Program-made: the position numbers and the translations under genes
Notes under the pieces: generated by a model
The model's input: only the letters and a program-made list of their open reading frames with translations
Database searches by the model: none
What the model was told of the DNA's origin: nothing
DNA from: Aquisphaera insulae
GTDB taxonomy: Bacteria; Planctomycetota; Planctomycetia; Isosphaerales; Isosphaeraceae
NCBI RefSeq assembly: GCF_011064615.1
Contig: NZ_JAALJH010000008.1
Coordinates: 119,355-183,354 of the forward strand
Length of the DNA: 64,000 nt
Direction of reading: 5' to 3'
In this document: positions 1 to 7,911 of the stretch, in pieces
Layout of the letters: each line of letters opens with the position of its first letter
Numbering within the stretch: the stretch's first letter is position 1

Positions 1-1050
1 GATGCCGTAAGGCAGGGTGGTGTGATCGGGGATGACCTCGAACCCGCTCCGGTCCAGGATCAGGCTGCCGTCGGTCCCGCAGAACATGATGCCGTAGTCC
101 TTGCCGTTGAGCCTCAGGCCATTCCCCTTGTGCATCGAATACGTGAGCATGCAATTGGGGAACTCATAGACGACCTGGAGCGTGTCGGGCGTGTCGCGAT
201 CGTCCTCGGTCGTCATGATGCCGCCGGAGGCGTGAACCGACTTCGGCCCCTTGGCGTCGAGCGCCCAGAGGACGATGTCGTTGAGGTGGACGCCCCAGTC
301 GCTCATCATCCCGCCGGCGTAGTCGGAGAACCAGCGGAAGAGGAGATGGAAGCGGTTGAGGTTGAAGGGCCGCCTGGGCGCGGGGCCCAGCCAGCGATCG
401 TAGTCGACGTGCGACGGCGCGTCGGTGTCCGGCGACTTTCCCATGCCGGTCGGGCTGATGTTCTCGTAGTTCCAGGTCTGGACCCAGAACACCTTGCCGA
501 GCTTGCCGGACTTCACGATCTCGACGGCCTTCTGGAAGTGGCTCGATGACCGCTGCTGCGTGCCCACGGCCATGACCTTGTTGTACTTCCGCGCCGCCGC
601 GATCATCGCGCGGCCCTCGGCGACGTTGTGCGCGACGGGCTTCTCAACGTAGACGTCCTTGCCGGCCATCACGGCGTGGATCGAGGGGAGCGCGTGCCAG
701 TGGTCCGGCGTGGCGATGATGACGGCGTCCACGTCCTTGTCGTCGAGCATGAACCGATAGTCGCGGGCGGCCTTCGGGCTGTTCTGCTTCTCCTTCTTCA
801 CCCGCTCCGCGGTCTCGCCCGCGTGGTGGTCGTCCACGTCGGCGACGGCGACGAGCTCCACGTCCGGCTGGGGCAAGAACGAATCCAGGAGCTGATTGCC
901 GCGGCTTCCCGCCCCGATGATCCCCAGGCGGATCTTCTCGTTCGCCGAGCCGGCCTTGCCGATGGCCGGCGCCGCGAACAGCGAGGCCGCCCCCGCCGTC
1001 GCGCCGACAGAGCCCACGAAACCGCGACGCGTCATCCCGTCCGTCGACAT
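1..1050 (-). CDS. Gfo/Idh/MocA family oxidoreductase, Tat-exported (3' end outside window)
   Basis: Partial gene: 350 codons are visible and the C-terminus lies beyond the left edge. The start at 1050 (ATG) gives an N-terminus with a twin-arginine motif (TRRGF, residues 7-11) followed by a small hydrophobic Ala/Gly-rich segment, so export by Tat is likely. A Rossmann NAD(P)-binding domain follows (IRLGIIGAGSRGNQ), with the family's EKP motif in 'DVYVEKPVAHN' and the GTQQRS stretch usual in planctomycete members. The likely role is NAD(P)-dependent oxidoreduction of a sugar or polyol in the periplasm; the substrate cannot be read from sequence. It is paralogous in layout to the gene at 6598-7893. 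It diverges from the HlyD-like gene across a gap of about 200 bases. Confidence 0.9.
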   Translation of the reverse strand, partial: MSTDGMTRRGFVGSVGATAGAASLFAAPAIGKAGSANEKIRLGIIGAGSRGNQLLDSFLPQPDVELVAVADVDDHHAGETAERVKKEKQNSPKAARDYRFMLDDKDVDAVIIATPDHWHALPSIHAVMAGKDVYVEKPVAHNVAEGRAMIAAARKYNKVMAVGTQQRSSSHFQKAVEIVKSGKLGKVFWVQTWNYENISPTGMGKSPDTDAPSHVDYDRWLGPAPRRPFNLNRFHLLFRWFSDYAGGMMSDWGVHLNDIVLWALDAKGPKSVHASGGIMTTEDDRDTPDTLQVVYEFPNCMLTYSMHKGNGLRLNGKDYGIMFCGTDGSLILDRSGFEVIPDHTTLPYGI

Positions 1051-1246
1051 GATCGTTCCCCCGGATGCCTGAGTGAGATCAACAAACGCCCGTTGCTCGC
1101 ACGACCGCGCGGGCGCGCAGGATTCGATCGTACCGGGCGGGGAGATGGTCCGCCAGGGGCCGATGCGTTGACGCCCGCGCCCGGGGCCTTTAGCCTGAGG
1201 GAGGACTCGTCCCCTCCGTCGAACGTCGATTGAAGCGAGGTGCCTG

Positions 1247-2419
1247 ATGACCGTCCGGGATTTGCTGGGATCGGCGTGCCTTTGCCTGCTGGCCTCCGGC
1301 CCCGCCTGGGGCCAGGCGCTGCCGACCTCGGCCACCATCGAGTCGATCCCGCTCGAGCTGACGATGCCCGAGAGTTACCGGGTCACGGCCGTCCTCGAGC
1401 CGATCCGCCGCGTCTCGATCATCGCCCCGTCCGACGGATTCGTCCGCGGCCTCCCCGCTCCGCTCGGCTCGAGCGTCCGGGCGACGCAGGAGCTCGCCCA
1501 GCTCGACCGCGCCGCCGCGGCCGTCCGCCAGAAGCTGGCCCTGGCGGAGGTCAAGGAGGTGGAAGCCCGCCTGGCCACCGGCATGCCGGTCTCCGCGGCG
1601 GGCGCGGCCCAACTCGAAGCGGCCCAGGCAAAGGCCGAGCTCGCCCAGCTCGAGCTGGACGCCCTGACGCTCCGGGCGCCGTTCGCCGGTCGGGTCACGG
1701 ACCTGCCGGTGGTCGTTGGCCAGTACGTCCTGAAGGGGACCGTGATCGCGGAGCTGTCCGATGTCACCAGCCTCCGATCGTTCGTCCCCGTCGATCGTCG
1801 CGCGGCGACCGAAGGTGGCGACCTCAAGGTCTTCGTGGAGGAGCAGGAGCAGCCGGCGAAGGTGCAATCGATCCTGCCGCTGCCCGAGTCTTACCAGAGC
1901 CTCCGCGAGCTTGCCGCCCCGTTCGCGGCGGCCTGGATCACCGTGCCCAATCCCAGGGGCGACCTCGCCGCCGGGCTCCGGGTCCGGAGCGCCACGCTGC
2001 CGATCACGCCGCTCGCCACCATCCCCAAGGATGCCGTCAAGCCGGCCGAGGCGGGGGCGTCGGCCGGCTCCATGGTGCAGGTCATCCGCAACGAATACGT
2101 GACCAACATCCCGGTCCAGGTGCTCGGCAAGGTCAGCTCCGAGCGCGTCCAGATCACCGGCGCCCTCCGGACGACCGACGCCCTGATCGTCTCGTCCTCG
2201 GTCGCGCTCCTGCCCGGAACGCTGATCCGATTCTCGGGCGGCCCGACCCCGGGCGTCGAGGGGACCACGCCGGATCCCTCGAAGCGGGGGCAGGCGGCCG
2301 GCATCGCCGCGCCCTCGGCCGGCTCGCCCGCCGCCACCCCCGCCAGGTCGCCCGCGCCGGCGGCGAACACGCGCACGCGGCGTCCCCAGACACCCGCAGG
2401 GGGCGGCTCTCCCTTCTGA
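1247..2419 (+). CDS. HlyD-type periplasmic adaptor (membrane fusion) protein
   Basis: 390 residues with a Sec signal peptide (hydrophobic run then AWGQ). The order fits a membrane fusion protein: a beta-strand lipoyl half (IIAPSDGFVRGL), an alpha-hairpin rich in Ala/Glu/Leu (about residues 80-140), the second lipoyl half (LRAPFAGRVTDLPVVVGQYV) and a beta-barrel region. Such proteins bridge an inner-membrane RND, ABC or MFS pump to an outer-membrane channel. No pump or TolC-like gene lies next to it, so the partner must be elsewhere. The C-terminal 60 residues are Pro/Ala-rich and probably disordered. The start is supported by GAGG seven bases upstream. The slipin gene follows after about 120 bases. 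Confidence 0.8.
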   Translation: MTVRDLLGSACLCLLASGPAWGQALPTSATIESIPLELTMPESYRVTAVLEPIRRVSIIAPSDGFVRGLPAPLGSSVRATQELAQLDRAAAAVRQKLALAEVKEVEARLATGMPVSAAGAAQLEAAQAKAELAQLELDALTLRAPFAGRVTDLPVVVGQYVLKGTVIAELSDVTSLRSFVPVDRRAATEGGDLKVFVEEQEQPAKVQSILPLPESYQSLRELAAPFAAAWITVPNPRGDLAAGLRVRSATLPITPLATIPKDAVKPAEAGASAGSMVQVIRNEYVTNIPVQVLGKVSSERVQITGALRTTDALIVSSSVALLPGTLIRFSGGPTPGVEGTTPDPSKRGQAAGIAAPSAGSPAATPARSPAPAANTRTRRPQTPAGGGSPF

Positions 2420-2539
2420 TGCCGGGGCGATCGATGCCGACCCGGCAATATCCGCGTCACACACGCGAATGCACCGGAAAGACCCGCCGGCGGTGAGGCG
2501 AGGCCGCCTCGCCCCGCGTGCGTCGTGAGGAACCGAGCC

Positions 2540-3421
2540 GTGATCAACTACATCTCCAACCTGATCTTCTTCGCACTGCTGCTGGTCGGTGCCGCGATCG
2601 CGTTCGCGATCAGCTCCGCCAGCGTCCCCTTCGCCATCCTCTTCGCGGCGGGCTGGCTCGTCTTCGACTTCATCCTGGCGTCCTCGGTCCGGCTGGCGGC
2701 CCAGTGGGAGAAGGCGGTCGTCTTCCGACTGGGGAAATACCACGCGATCAAGGGACCCGGCCTGTTCCTGGTGGCGCCGATCATCGACGAGATCCGGATC
2801 GTCGACACCCGCGTCCTGGCGGTGAACATCCCCAAGCAGCAGGTGATCACGCGAGACAACGTCCCGGTGACCATCGACGGGGTCCTGTTCTTCCGGGTCA
2901 CGAACGCGGCCGAGGCGCTGATCATGGTCCAGGACTACAAGTACGTGATCTCCCAGTACGCCCAGACCTCCCTTCGCGACGTCATCGGCCAGATGACGCT
3001 GGACCAGCTCCTCACCGAGCGCGAGGAGATCGCCCGATCCATCGAGCAGCACGTCGAGCACGACACAAAGGGCTGGGGCCTCGAGGTGACCGGCCTCCGG
3101 ATCCAGGACGTCGACATGCCCGAGGAGCTGAAGAAGATGATGTCCCGCCAGGCCTCCGCCGAGCGCGAGAAGCGCGCGACCATCACCAAGGCCGAGGGCG
3201 ACAAGGAGGCCGCCGCCAACCTCGCCCTCGCCGCCCGGACCATGGCCGAGAGCCCGGGCGCCATGCAACTCCGCACCCTCCAGACCATCGACGGCCTGGG
3301 CCCCACCGCCTCCAACACCGTCGTCCTGGCCCTCCCCGTTGATGTCATCGAGGGGATCGGCTCCCTCAAGGGCCTCCTGCGGGCCCCGTCCGCCGAGGCC
3401 GCCGGCGCCCCTCACGCCTGA
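2540..3421 (+). CDS. Slipin / stomatin-like SPFH (band 7) membrane protein
   Basis: 293 residues. An N-terminal hydrophobic hairpin (residues about 8-55) is followed by the SPFH core (QWEKAVVFRLGKYHAIKGPGLFLVAPIIDEI), with the slipin-typical 'TLDQLLTEREEIARSIEQHVE' region and a coiled Ala/Glu/Lys stretch (SAEREKRATITKAEGDKEAAANLA). Slipins oligomerise on membranes and organise or control membrane proteases and channels. A GTG at 2525 would add five residues, but GAGGAA at 2527-2532 sits correctly for the GTG at 2540, so I use 2540. The usual NfeD protease partner is not adjacent. Confidence 0.88.
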   Translation: MINYISNLIFFALLLVGAAIAFAISSASVPFAILFAAGWLVFDFILASSVRLAAQWEKAVVFRLGKYHAIKGPGLFLVAPIIDEIRIVDTRVLAVNIPKQQVITRDNVPVTIDGVLFFRVTNAAEALIMVQDYKYVISQYAQTSLRDVIGQMTLDQLLTEREEIARSIEQHVEHDTKGWGLEVTGLRIQDVDMPEELKKMMSRQASAEREKRATITKAEGDKEAAANLALAARTMAESPGAMQLRTLQTIDGLGPTASNTVVLALPVDVIEGIGSLKGLLRAPSAEAAGAPHA

Positions 3422-3448
3422 ACGACCGCGAAGCTCGAGGCCGGCCCC

Positions 3449-3475
3449 GGGGGGCAGGCGCCATGCCGGCCCCCC
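3449..3475 (+). terminator. Possible terminator of the slipin gene
   Basis: G-run (3449-3455) and C-run (3469-3475) can form a 7-bp GC stem, with a further GGC/GCC pairing inside the loop. It lies 28 bases after the slipin stop and is followed by CTTCATTTC. It separates the slipin from the next promoter. Confidence 0.4.
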
Positions 3476-3497
3476 GCCTTCATTTCGAAGGGGTTCC

Positions 3498-3525
3498 TTG
3501 ACAACTGTCATGGACATTGTATTAT
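3498..3525 (+). promoter_or_regulatory. Sigma-70-type promoter of the GntR-ABC operon
   Basis: TTGACA at 3498-3503, a 16-base spacer and TATTAT at 3520-3525. The -35 box is a perfect consensus match and the -10 box is close, in an unusually AT-rich stretch for this window. Predicted transcription start is near 3532, inside the operator that follows. Confidence 0.75.
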
Positions 3526-3538
3526 TGTACTAGTACAA
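3525..3538. promoter_or_regulatory. Operator palindrome for the GntR (YtrA-type) regulator
   Basis: TTGTACTAGTACAA is a perfect 14-base palindrome. It begins on the last base of the -10 box and covers the predicted transcription start. YtrA-type GntR regulators are known to bind GTAC-type dyads at their own promoters, so this most likely autoregulates the downstream gene and the ABC transporter. Position and symmetry are direct observations; the binding protein is inferred. Confidence 0.72.
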
Positions 3539-3564
3539 ATTACTGCGGCCTCGAGGGTTGGCGG

Positions 3565-3966
3565 GTGGAGATCCACATCGGCACGGGTGACGGGGTCCCG
3601 ATCTACCAGCAGATCGTCAACCAGGTGAAGTACCTGGTGGCGTCGGGCCGGCTGGTGGCCGGCGAGGAGTTGCCGCCGATCCGGGTGCTGGCGGAGCGAC
3701 TGATGATCAACTCGAACACGGCGGCACGGGCCTATCGGGAGCTCGAGGCCGAGGGCGTGGTCGAGAAGCGTCGGACGGCCGGCACGTTCGTGGCGGGCGG
3801 GGCGACGCGGCTGACCAGGCGAGAGCGGTTGAAGATCCTCGACGGCCGCATCGACGCACTGCTGGCCGAGGCGCACCATCTCGGCTTTCCGCTCGAGGAG
3901 GTCGTGGGGCGGATCCGCGACCGGGACGGCAACCTGCGCCGAGGTGACGGGGAGGACCAAACATGA
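3565..3966 (+). CDS. GntR family transcriptional regulator, YtrA-like
   Basis: 133 residues, the short length typical of the YtrA subfamily, with a winged-helix domain and no large effector domain. 'GVPIYQQIVNQVKYLVASGRL' and 'LPPIRVLAERLMINSNTAARAYRELEAEGVVEKRRTAG' are the GntR DNA-binding fold. An upstream ATG at 3517 overlaps the -10 box and precedes the predicted transcription start, so it cannot be the start of this transcript. GTG at 3565, with GAGG eight bases upstream, is chosen. Its last four bases overlap the start of the ABC ATPase (ATGA), so the two are translationally coupled. It probably represses its own operon through the palindrome at 3525-3538. Confidence 0.88.
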   Translation: MEIHIGTGDGVPIYQQIVNQVKYLVASGRLVAGEELPPIRVLAERLMINSNTAARAYRELEAEGVVEKRRTAGTFVAGGATRLTRRERLKILDGRIDALLAEAHHLGFPLEEVVGRIRDRDGNLRRGDGEDQT

Positions 3967-4874
3967 GCGGCGATGCGAGCGTCGTGCACATCGAGGGGCT
4001 GTCGCGGCGGTTCGGCGGCAAGACCGCGCTCGACGGCGTGGACCTCGAGATCCCGGTCGGGACCGTCTTCGGCCTGGTCGGGGAGAACGGGGCGGGGAAG
4101 ACGACCCTGATCAAGCACATCCTCGGCCTTTTACGGGCCCAGGCCGGCTCGGTCCGCGTCTTCGGCCGCGATCCGGTGCAGGAGCCGGTCGAGGTCCTCA
4201 GTCGGATCGGCTACCTGAGCGAGGACCGCGACCTCCCGGACTGGATGACCGTGGGCGAGGTCCTCCGTTATCTTCGGGCGTTTTATCCGACCTGGGACGA
4301 CTCGCTGGCGGACGACCTTCGTCGCCAGTTCGAGCTCGACCCGAAGGCCCGGGTGAAGACCCTCTCGCAGGGCCAGAGGGCGCGGACGGCGCTCCTCGCG
4401 GCCATGGCCTACCGGCCCGACCTGCTGGTCCTGGATGAGCCATCCACGGGGCTCGATCCGATCGTCCGTCGCGACATCCTCACGGCCATCATCCGGACGG
4501 TGGCGGACGAGGGCCGGACGGTCCTCTTCTCCTCCCATCTCCTCGACGAGGTCGAGCGGATGGCCGACTCGATCGCGATGATCGACCGCGGACGGATCGT
4601 GCTCTGCGGGCCGCTCTCCGACGTCAAGGGGGCGCACCGGCGCGTGACGCTCCGCTTCAACCAGCCGCCGGCTCGCCCTCCGGTCCTCGCGGGCTCGATC
4701 CTCAGCGAGGGCTTCGGCCGCGAGTGGACCGCGGTCTGCCGGGGGGGCACGGAACAACTCGCCCGGGATGCGGCCACGATCGGCGCCGAGGTCGTGGAGG
4801 ACGACGTCCCGTCACTCGACGAGATCTTCGTGGCAAGGATCCGCGCCCGTGAGACCGTCTCCGCGGAAGGATGA
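3963..4874 (+). CDS. ABC transporter ATP-binding protein (YtrB-like)
   Basis: 303 residues. Walker A is GENGAGKT (residues 40-47). The signature is LSQGQ (a variant of LSGGQ) and Walker B is LLVLDEPSTGLDP, followed by the D-loop and the switch His in 'FSSHLLDEVERMA'. It should power the membrane protein encoded next. The GntR-ATPase-permease order matches ytrABC-type systems, some of which respond to cell-envelope or antibiotic stress in Firmicutes; whether that holds here is inference. The start codon lies inside the end of the regulator gene. Confidence 0.92.
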   Translation: MSGDASVVHIEGLSRRFGGKTALDGVDLEIPVGTVFGLVGENGAGKTTLIKHILGLLRAQAGSVRVFGRDPVQEPVEVLSRIGYLSEDRDLPDWMTVGEVLRYLRAFYPTWDDSLADDLRRQFELDPKARVKTLSQGQRARTALLAAMAYRPDLLVLDEPSTGLDPIVRRDILTAIIRTVADEGRTVLFSSHLLDEVERMADSIAMIDRGRIVLCGPLSDVKGAHRRVTLRFNQPPARPPVLAGSILSEGFGREWTAVCRGGTEQLARDAATIGAEVVEDDVPSLDEIFVARIRARETVSAEG

Positions 4875-4880
4875 ACCGTC

Positions 4881-6509
4881 ATGCGATCGCACGCGTCGGC
4901 CTTCGTCTGGATGATCTGGAGCCGGCATCGGCTCGGACTGGTCGCGTCGGCCATCGGCCTGGCGCTCATGGCGGCGACCTACCCGTTCCTGCTCCCGAGG
5001 CTCGATCACCGGGTCGGGCTTATCGTCGGCTCGATCGTGCCCGTCATCATCTTCGCCTATGTCGGGAATCTCCTCATCTTCGCCGACGAGGTGGGCTCGC
5101 TGACGACCGGATATCCCCGCCACATGTATACCCTGCCGGTCCGCTCGCGGATGCTCGCCTTCTGGCCGATGGCCATCTCGATCGCGTCCGCCTCGATCCT
5201 CTGGCTGATCACGGCCCTGCTGATCTTCCGGCCGGCGGGCTTCGACGTCCCGGCGGTGCTGCCGGCGATCTGGATCGCCACGATGGTCGCGTGGTTCCAG
5301 GTCCTCTGCTGGCTCCCCCTCCCGGGAGTTCTCGTCACCTACCTCGCCGCCTTCGGCATCTGGTTGTTCGTCGGCGCACCCTTCCTCTTGCTCGCCCGGG
5401 AAATGGTCGCCTACGAGACGCTCGTGGTCGTGGGCGCGGCGGCGATGCCGCCCCTCTACGTGCTCGCCTGCCTCGCCGTCGCCCACGGTCGCCGGGGAGA
5501 TCGATGGTCGCTGGGGATCGATCGAATCGTGGCGGGGCTGCTCGGGTTCCGGGATCGGCTCGCGGGTCGCTCGCGGGCTTTTCGATCGCCGGCCGAGGCC
5601 CAGCTTTACTACGAGCGGACCTGCCAGTCGGGGATCATCCTGGGGTTGATGGCGGCCCAGGACATCCTGGTCTTCTTGTTCGCACTCCTGGCGAGACGAG
5701 ACAACCTGCTGGCCTGCTACATGGCGCTCGGCGTAATCCTGTCGACCCCGCTGCTCATCTCCGGGAGCCAGGGCGGATCGCTCGGCCGATGGTGCCCGAT
5801 CTGGGTGAAGCGGAGGGACGGGCTCTCCTTCCTGGCCGTACGCCCGATGACGACCGAGGCCCTGATCTCCGCCAAGTACCGCATGGCCTGGGACATCGTC
5901 TGGAAATCCTGGGTCATCTCGGTCGCCTTCGCGGTGGCACTCGTCGCCATCCGGAGGGACGTCCATGTCGAGATTCCGCTCATGGAGTCGTTCCTGAGGC
6001 TGCTCCCGGGATGGAGGGGGATCCTCGCCATCGCGGGCGGGGTCCCATTGCTCCTCCTCCTCCAGTGGAGGATGGCGACCGACAACCTGGTCCCTGCCTT
6101 CACGGGCAGGCGCTGGATCGGAGACGGCATGGTTCTCCTCAGCACGGCGCTTTTCCTCGGCCAGGTCGCCTTGGCGGTCTGGTATTCCAAGCAGCCCTGG
6201 ATCCTGCCATATGTCGTCGCAACCGCCGCTTGGATCGCCGTTTGCTTTGTTGTGGTCAAGCTCGTCGTCGGCTCCTTTGCCATGCGGGCGGCCCTGAGAC
6301 GGAAACTGCTCTCCGGACGAAACGCGGCCTGGTTTGGAGCCCTCTGGCTCGTCGCCGCCGCGCTGACGATCGGCATGGGGGCGGTCTTTCTCCCCGACGG
6401 CTGGCCTCATGCGCCGCGGCCGGTGCTGATCACGGGCCTTCTTTCCCTGCTCCCGGCCGCCCGATTCGGCCTGGCGCCGGTCGTCCTCGACGCGAATCGT
6501 CACCGATAA
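4881..6509 (+). CDS. ABC transporter permease, multi-span membrane protein
   Basis: 542 residues with roughly 10-12 hydrophobic segments, for example near residues 15-35, 40-65, 85-110, 120-170 and in the last 150 residues. I see no substrate-binding motif. It begins six bases after the ATPase stop and is the only membrane protein of this operon, so it most likely forms the transporter as a homodimer with the ATPase. The substrate and direction are unknown. Confidence 0.8.
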   Translation: MRSHASAFVWMIWSRHRLGLVASAIGLALMAATYPFLLPRLDHRVGLIVGSIVPVIIFAYVGNLLIFADEVGSLTTGYPRHMYTLPVRSRMLAFWPMAISIASASILWLITALLIFRPAGFDVPAVLPAIWIATMVAWFQVLCWLPLPGVLVTYLAAFGIWLFVGAPFLLLAREMVAYETLVVVGAAAMPPLYVLACLAVAHGRRGDRWSLGIDRIVAGLLGFRDRLAGRSRAFRSPAEAQLYYERTCQSGIILGLMAAQDILVFLFALLARRDNLLACYMALGVILSTPLLISGSQGGSLGRWCPIWVKRRDGLSFLAVRPMTTEALISAKYRMAWDIVWKSWVISVAFAVALVAIRRDVHVEIPLMESFLRLLPGWRGILAIAGGVPLLLLLQWRMATDNLVPAFTGRRWIGDGMVLLSTALFLGQVALAVWYSKQPWILPYVVATAAWIAVCFVVVKLVVGSFAMRAALRRKLLSGRNAAWFGALWLVAAALTIGMGAVFLPDGWPHAPRPVLITGLLSLLPAARFGLAPVVLDANRHR

Positions 6510-6597
6510 TCCGCCCCGGCCGGCCGGGACCGCGACCTTGATTCGTCGCTCGATCACCTCTAGCCTGCATGTGGCGGCAACCCGCCGGGAGGTGAGA

Positions 6598-7893
6598 ATG
6601 ACGAGTCAGAGAATCCCTCGCCGCGACATCCTGCGGCAGGCCGGCACCGGTGCCCTGTTGGCGGCCGGCGGGATGATGGGCTTCCCCAGCATCGTCAAGG
6701 CGGCCAGGCTCGGCCCCAGCGAGCGGGTCCGGATCGCGGTGATCGGCTGCGGCGGAATGGGGACGCGGCACATCGAGGCCCTCGCGGTCAATCCGAACTG
6801 CGACCTGGCCGCGGTCTGCGATTGCTACACGCCGCGCTATGAGAACGCGGTCTCCGTCGTCAAGAAGCTTTCCGGGAAGACACCGGACGGCTATCAGGAT
6901 TTCCGCCGCGTCCTCGACCGGGCGGACATCGACGCCATCTTCGCGCCGATGCCGGATCACTGGCATCCCCTGATGACGATCCTCGGCTGCGAGGCCGGCA
7001 AGGACGTCTACGTCGAGAAGCCGGCGTCCCCCACCGTGGCGGAAGGTCGGGCGATGGTGGACGCGGCCCGACGCTACGGGCGGGTCGTCCAGCTCGGCAC
7101 GCAACAACGGTCGATGCCCATCTTCCAGGAGGCCGTCCGGCTGATCCACGAGGGACGCATCGGCAAGGTGACCTCGGCGACCTGCTGGGTCGGGATCAAC
7201 GGCACGCGGGTCGGCTTCACCCCCGGCCAGGTCCCGGCGGGCCTGGACTGGGATCTCTGGCTCGGCCCCGCGCCCTGGGCTCCCTATTCGGCCGATCGCC
7301 AGTTCGGCTTCATGGGCTGCCAGGACTACGCCCGCGGCGGCGAGCTCACGAACTGGGGGGTCCACCTCATGGACATCGTCCACTGGGGCATCCGCCAGGA
7401 TCGGCCGCTCAGCGTCCAGGCAACCGGCGGTCTCTATCGCGGCTCCGCCGGCTCGGAGAACTACGAGACCGTGGACGCCATCTGGGAGTATCCCGGCTGC
7501 ACGGTCACCTGGGAACAGCGGCACAAGAACGAGTACAACGGCCGAAGTTACGGCATCAAGTTCCAGGGGACCGAGGGCACGCTCCTCGTCGATCGCGGCT
7601 CCTACGAGGTCCATCCCGAGAGCCTCGGAATCAAGCGCGTGGAGGGCGAGCCGGAGAAGAGCTGGGCCAACCCGCCGCACCACAACAACTTCTTCGACAG
7701 CATCAAGACTCGCCAGCCTCCCGTCGCCGAGATCGAGCAGGGCCACCGCTCCACCACCCCGCTGCTCATCGCCGGGATCGCGCTCAAGACCCGCCGCAAG
7801 CTCTACTGGGACGCGGAGACCGAGACCTTCCTCCGCGACGAGGCCGCCAATCGCTACCTGTCACGCGCCTACCGGGCCCCCTGGCACCTCTGA
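6598..7893 (+). CDS. Gfo/Idh/MocA family oxidoreductase, Tat-exported
   Basis: 431 residues. The start at 6598 follows GGAGG; an in-frame ATG at 6538 is rejected because its extra 20 residues have no ribosome binding site and come before the twin-arginine region (IPRRDILRQ). A Rossmann fold (VRIAVIGCGGMGTRH), the EKPASP motif, 'GTQQRS' and a C-terminal substrate domain ('GGELTNWGVHLMDIVHWG') identify the family. NAD(P)-dependent sugar or inositol-type redox chemistry in the periplasm is likely. The HEAT-repeat gene starts 18 bases downstream and is probably co-transcribed. Confidence 0.92.
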   Translation: MTSQRIPRRDILRQAGTGALLAAGGMMGFPSIVKAARLGPSERVRIAVIGCGGMGTRHIEALAVNPNCDLAAVCDCYTPRYENAVSVVKKLSGKTPDGYQDFRRVLDRADIDAIFAPMPDHWHPLMTILGCEAGKDVYVEKPASPTVAEGRAMVDAARRYGRVVQLGTQQRSMPIFQEAVRLIHEGRIGKVTSATCWVGINGTRVGFTPGQVPAGLDWDLWLGPAPWAPYSADRQFGFMGCQDYARGGELTNWGVHLMDIVHWGIRQDRPLSVQATGGLYRGSAGSENYETVDAIWEYPGCTVTWEQRHKNEYNGRSYGIKFQGTEGTLLVDRGSYEVHPESLGIKRVEGEPEKSWANPPHHNNFFDSIKTRQPPVAEIEQGHRSTTPLLIAGIALKTRRKLYWDAETETFLRDEAANRYLSRAYRAPWHL

Positions 7894-7911
7894 TCGGAAG
7901 GAGATCCGCCG

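Noticed and set aside
1190..3517. 775-codon minus-strand frame over the HlyD and slipin genes
   Set aside because: The plus-strand genes have clear domain motifs and start signals; the antisense product is Gly/Asp/Arg-rich without motifs.
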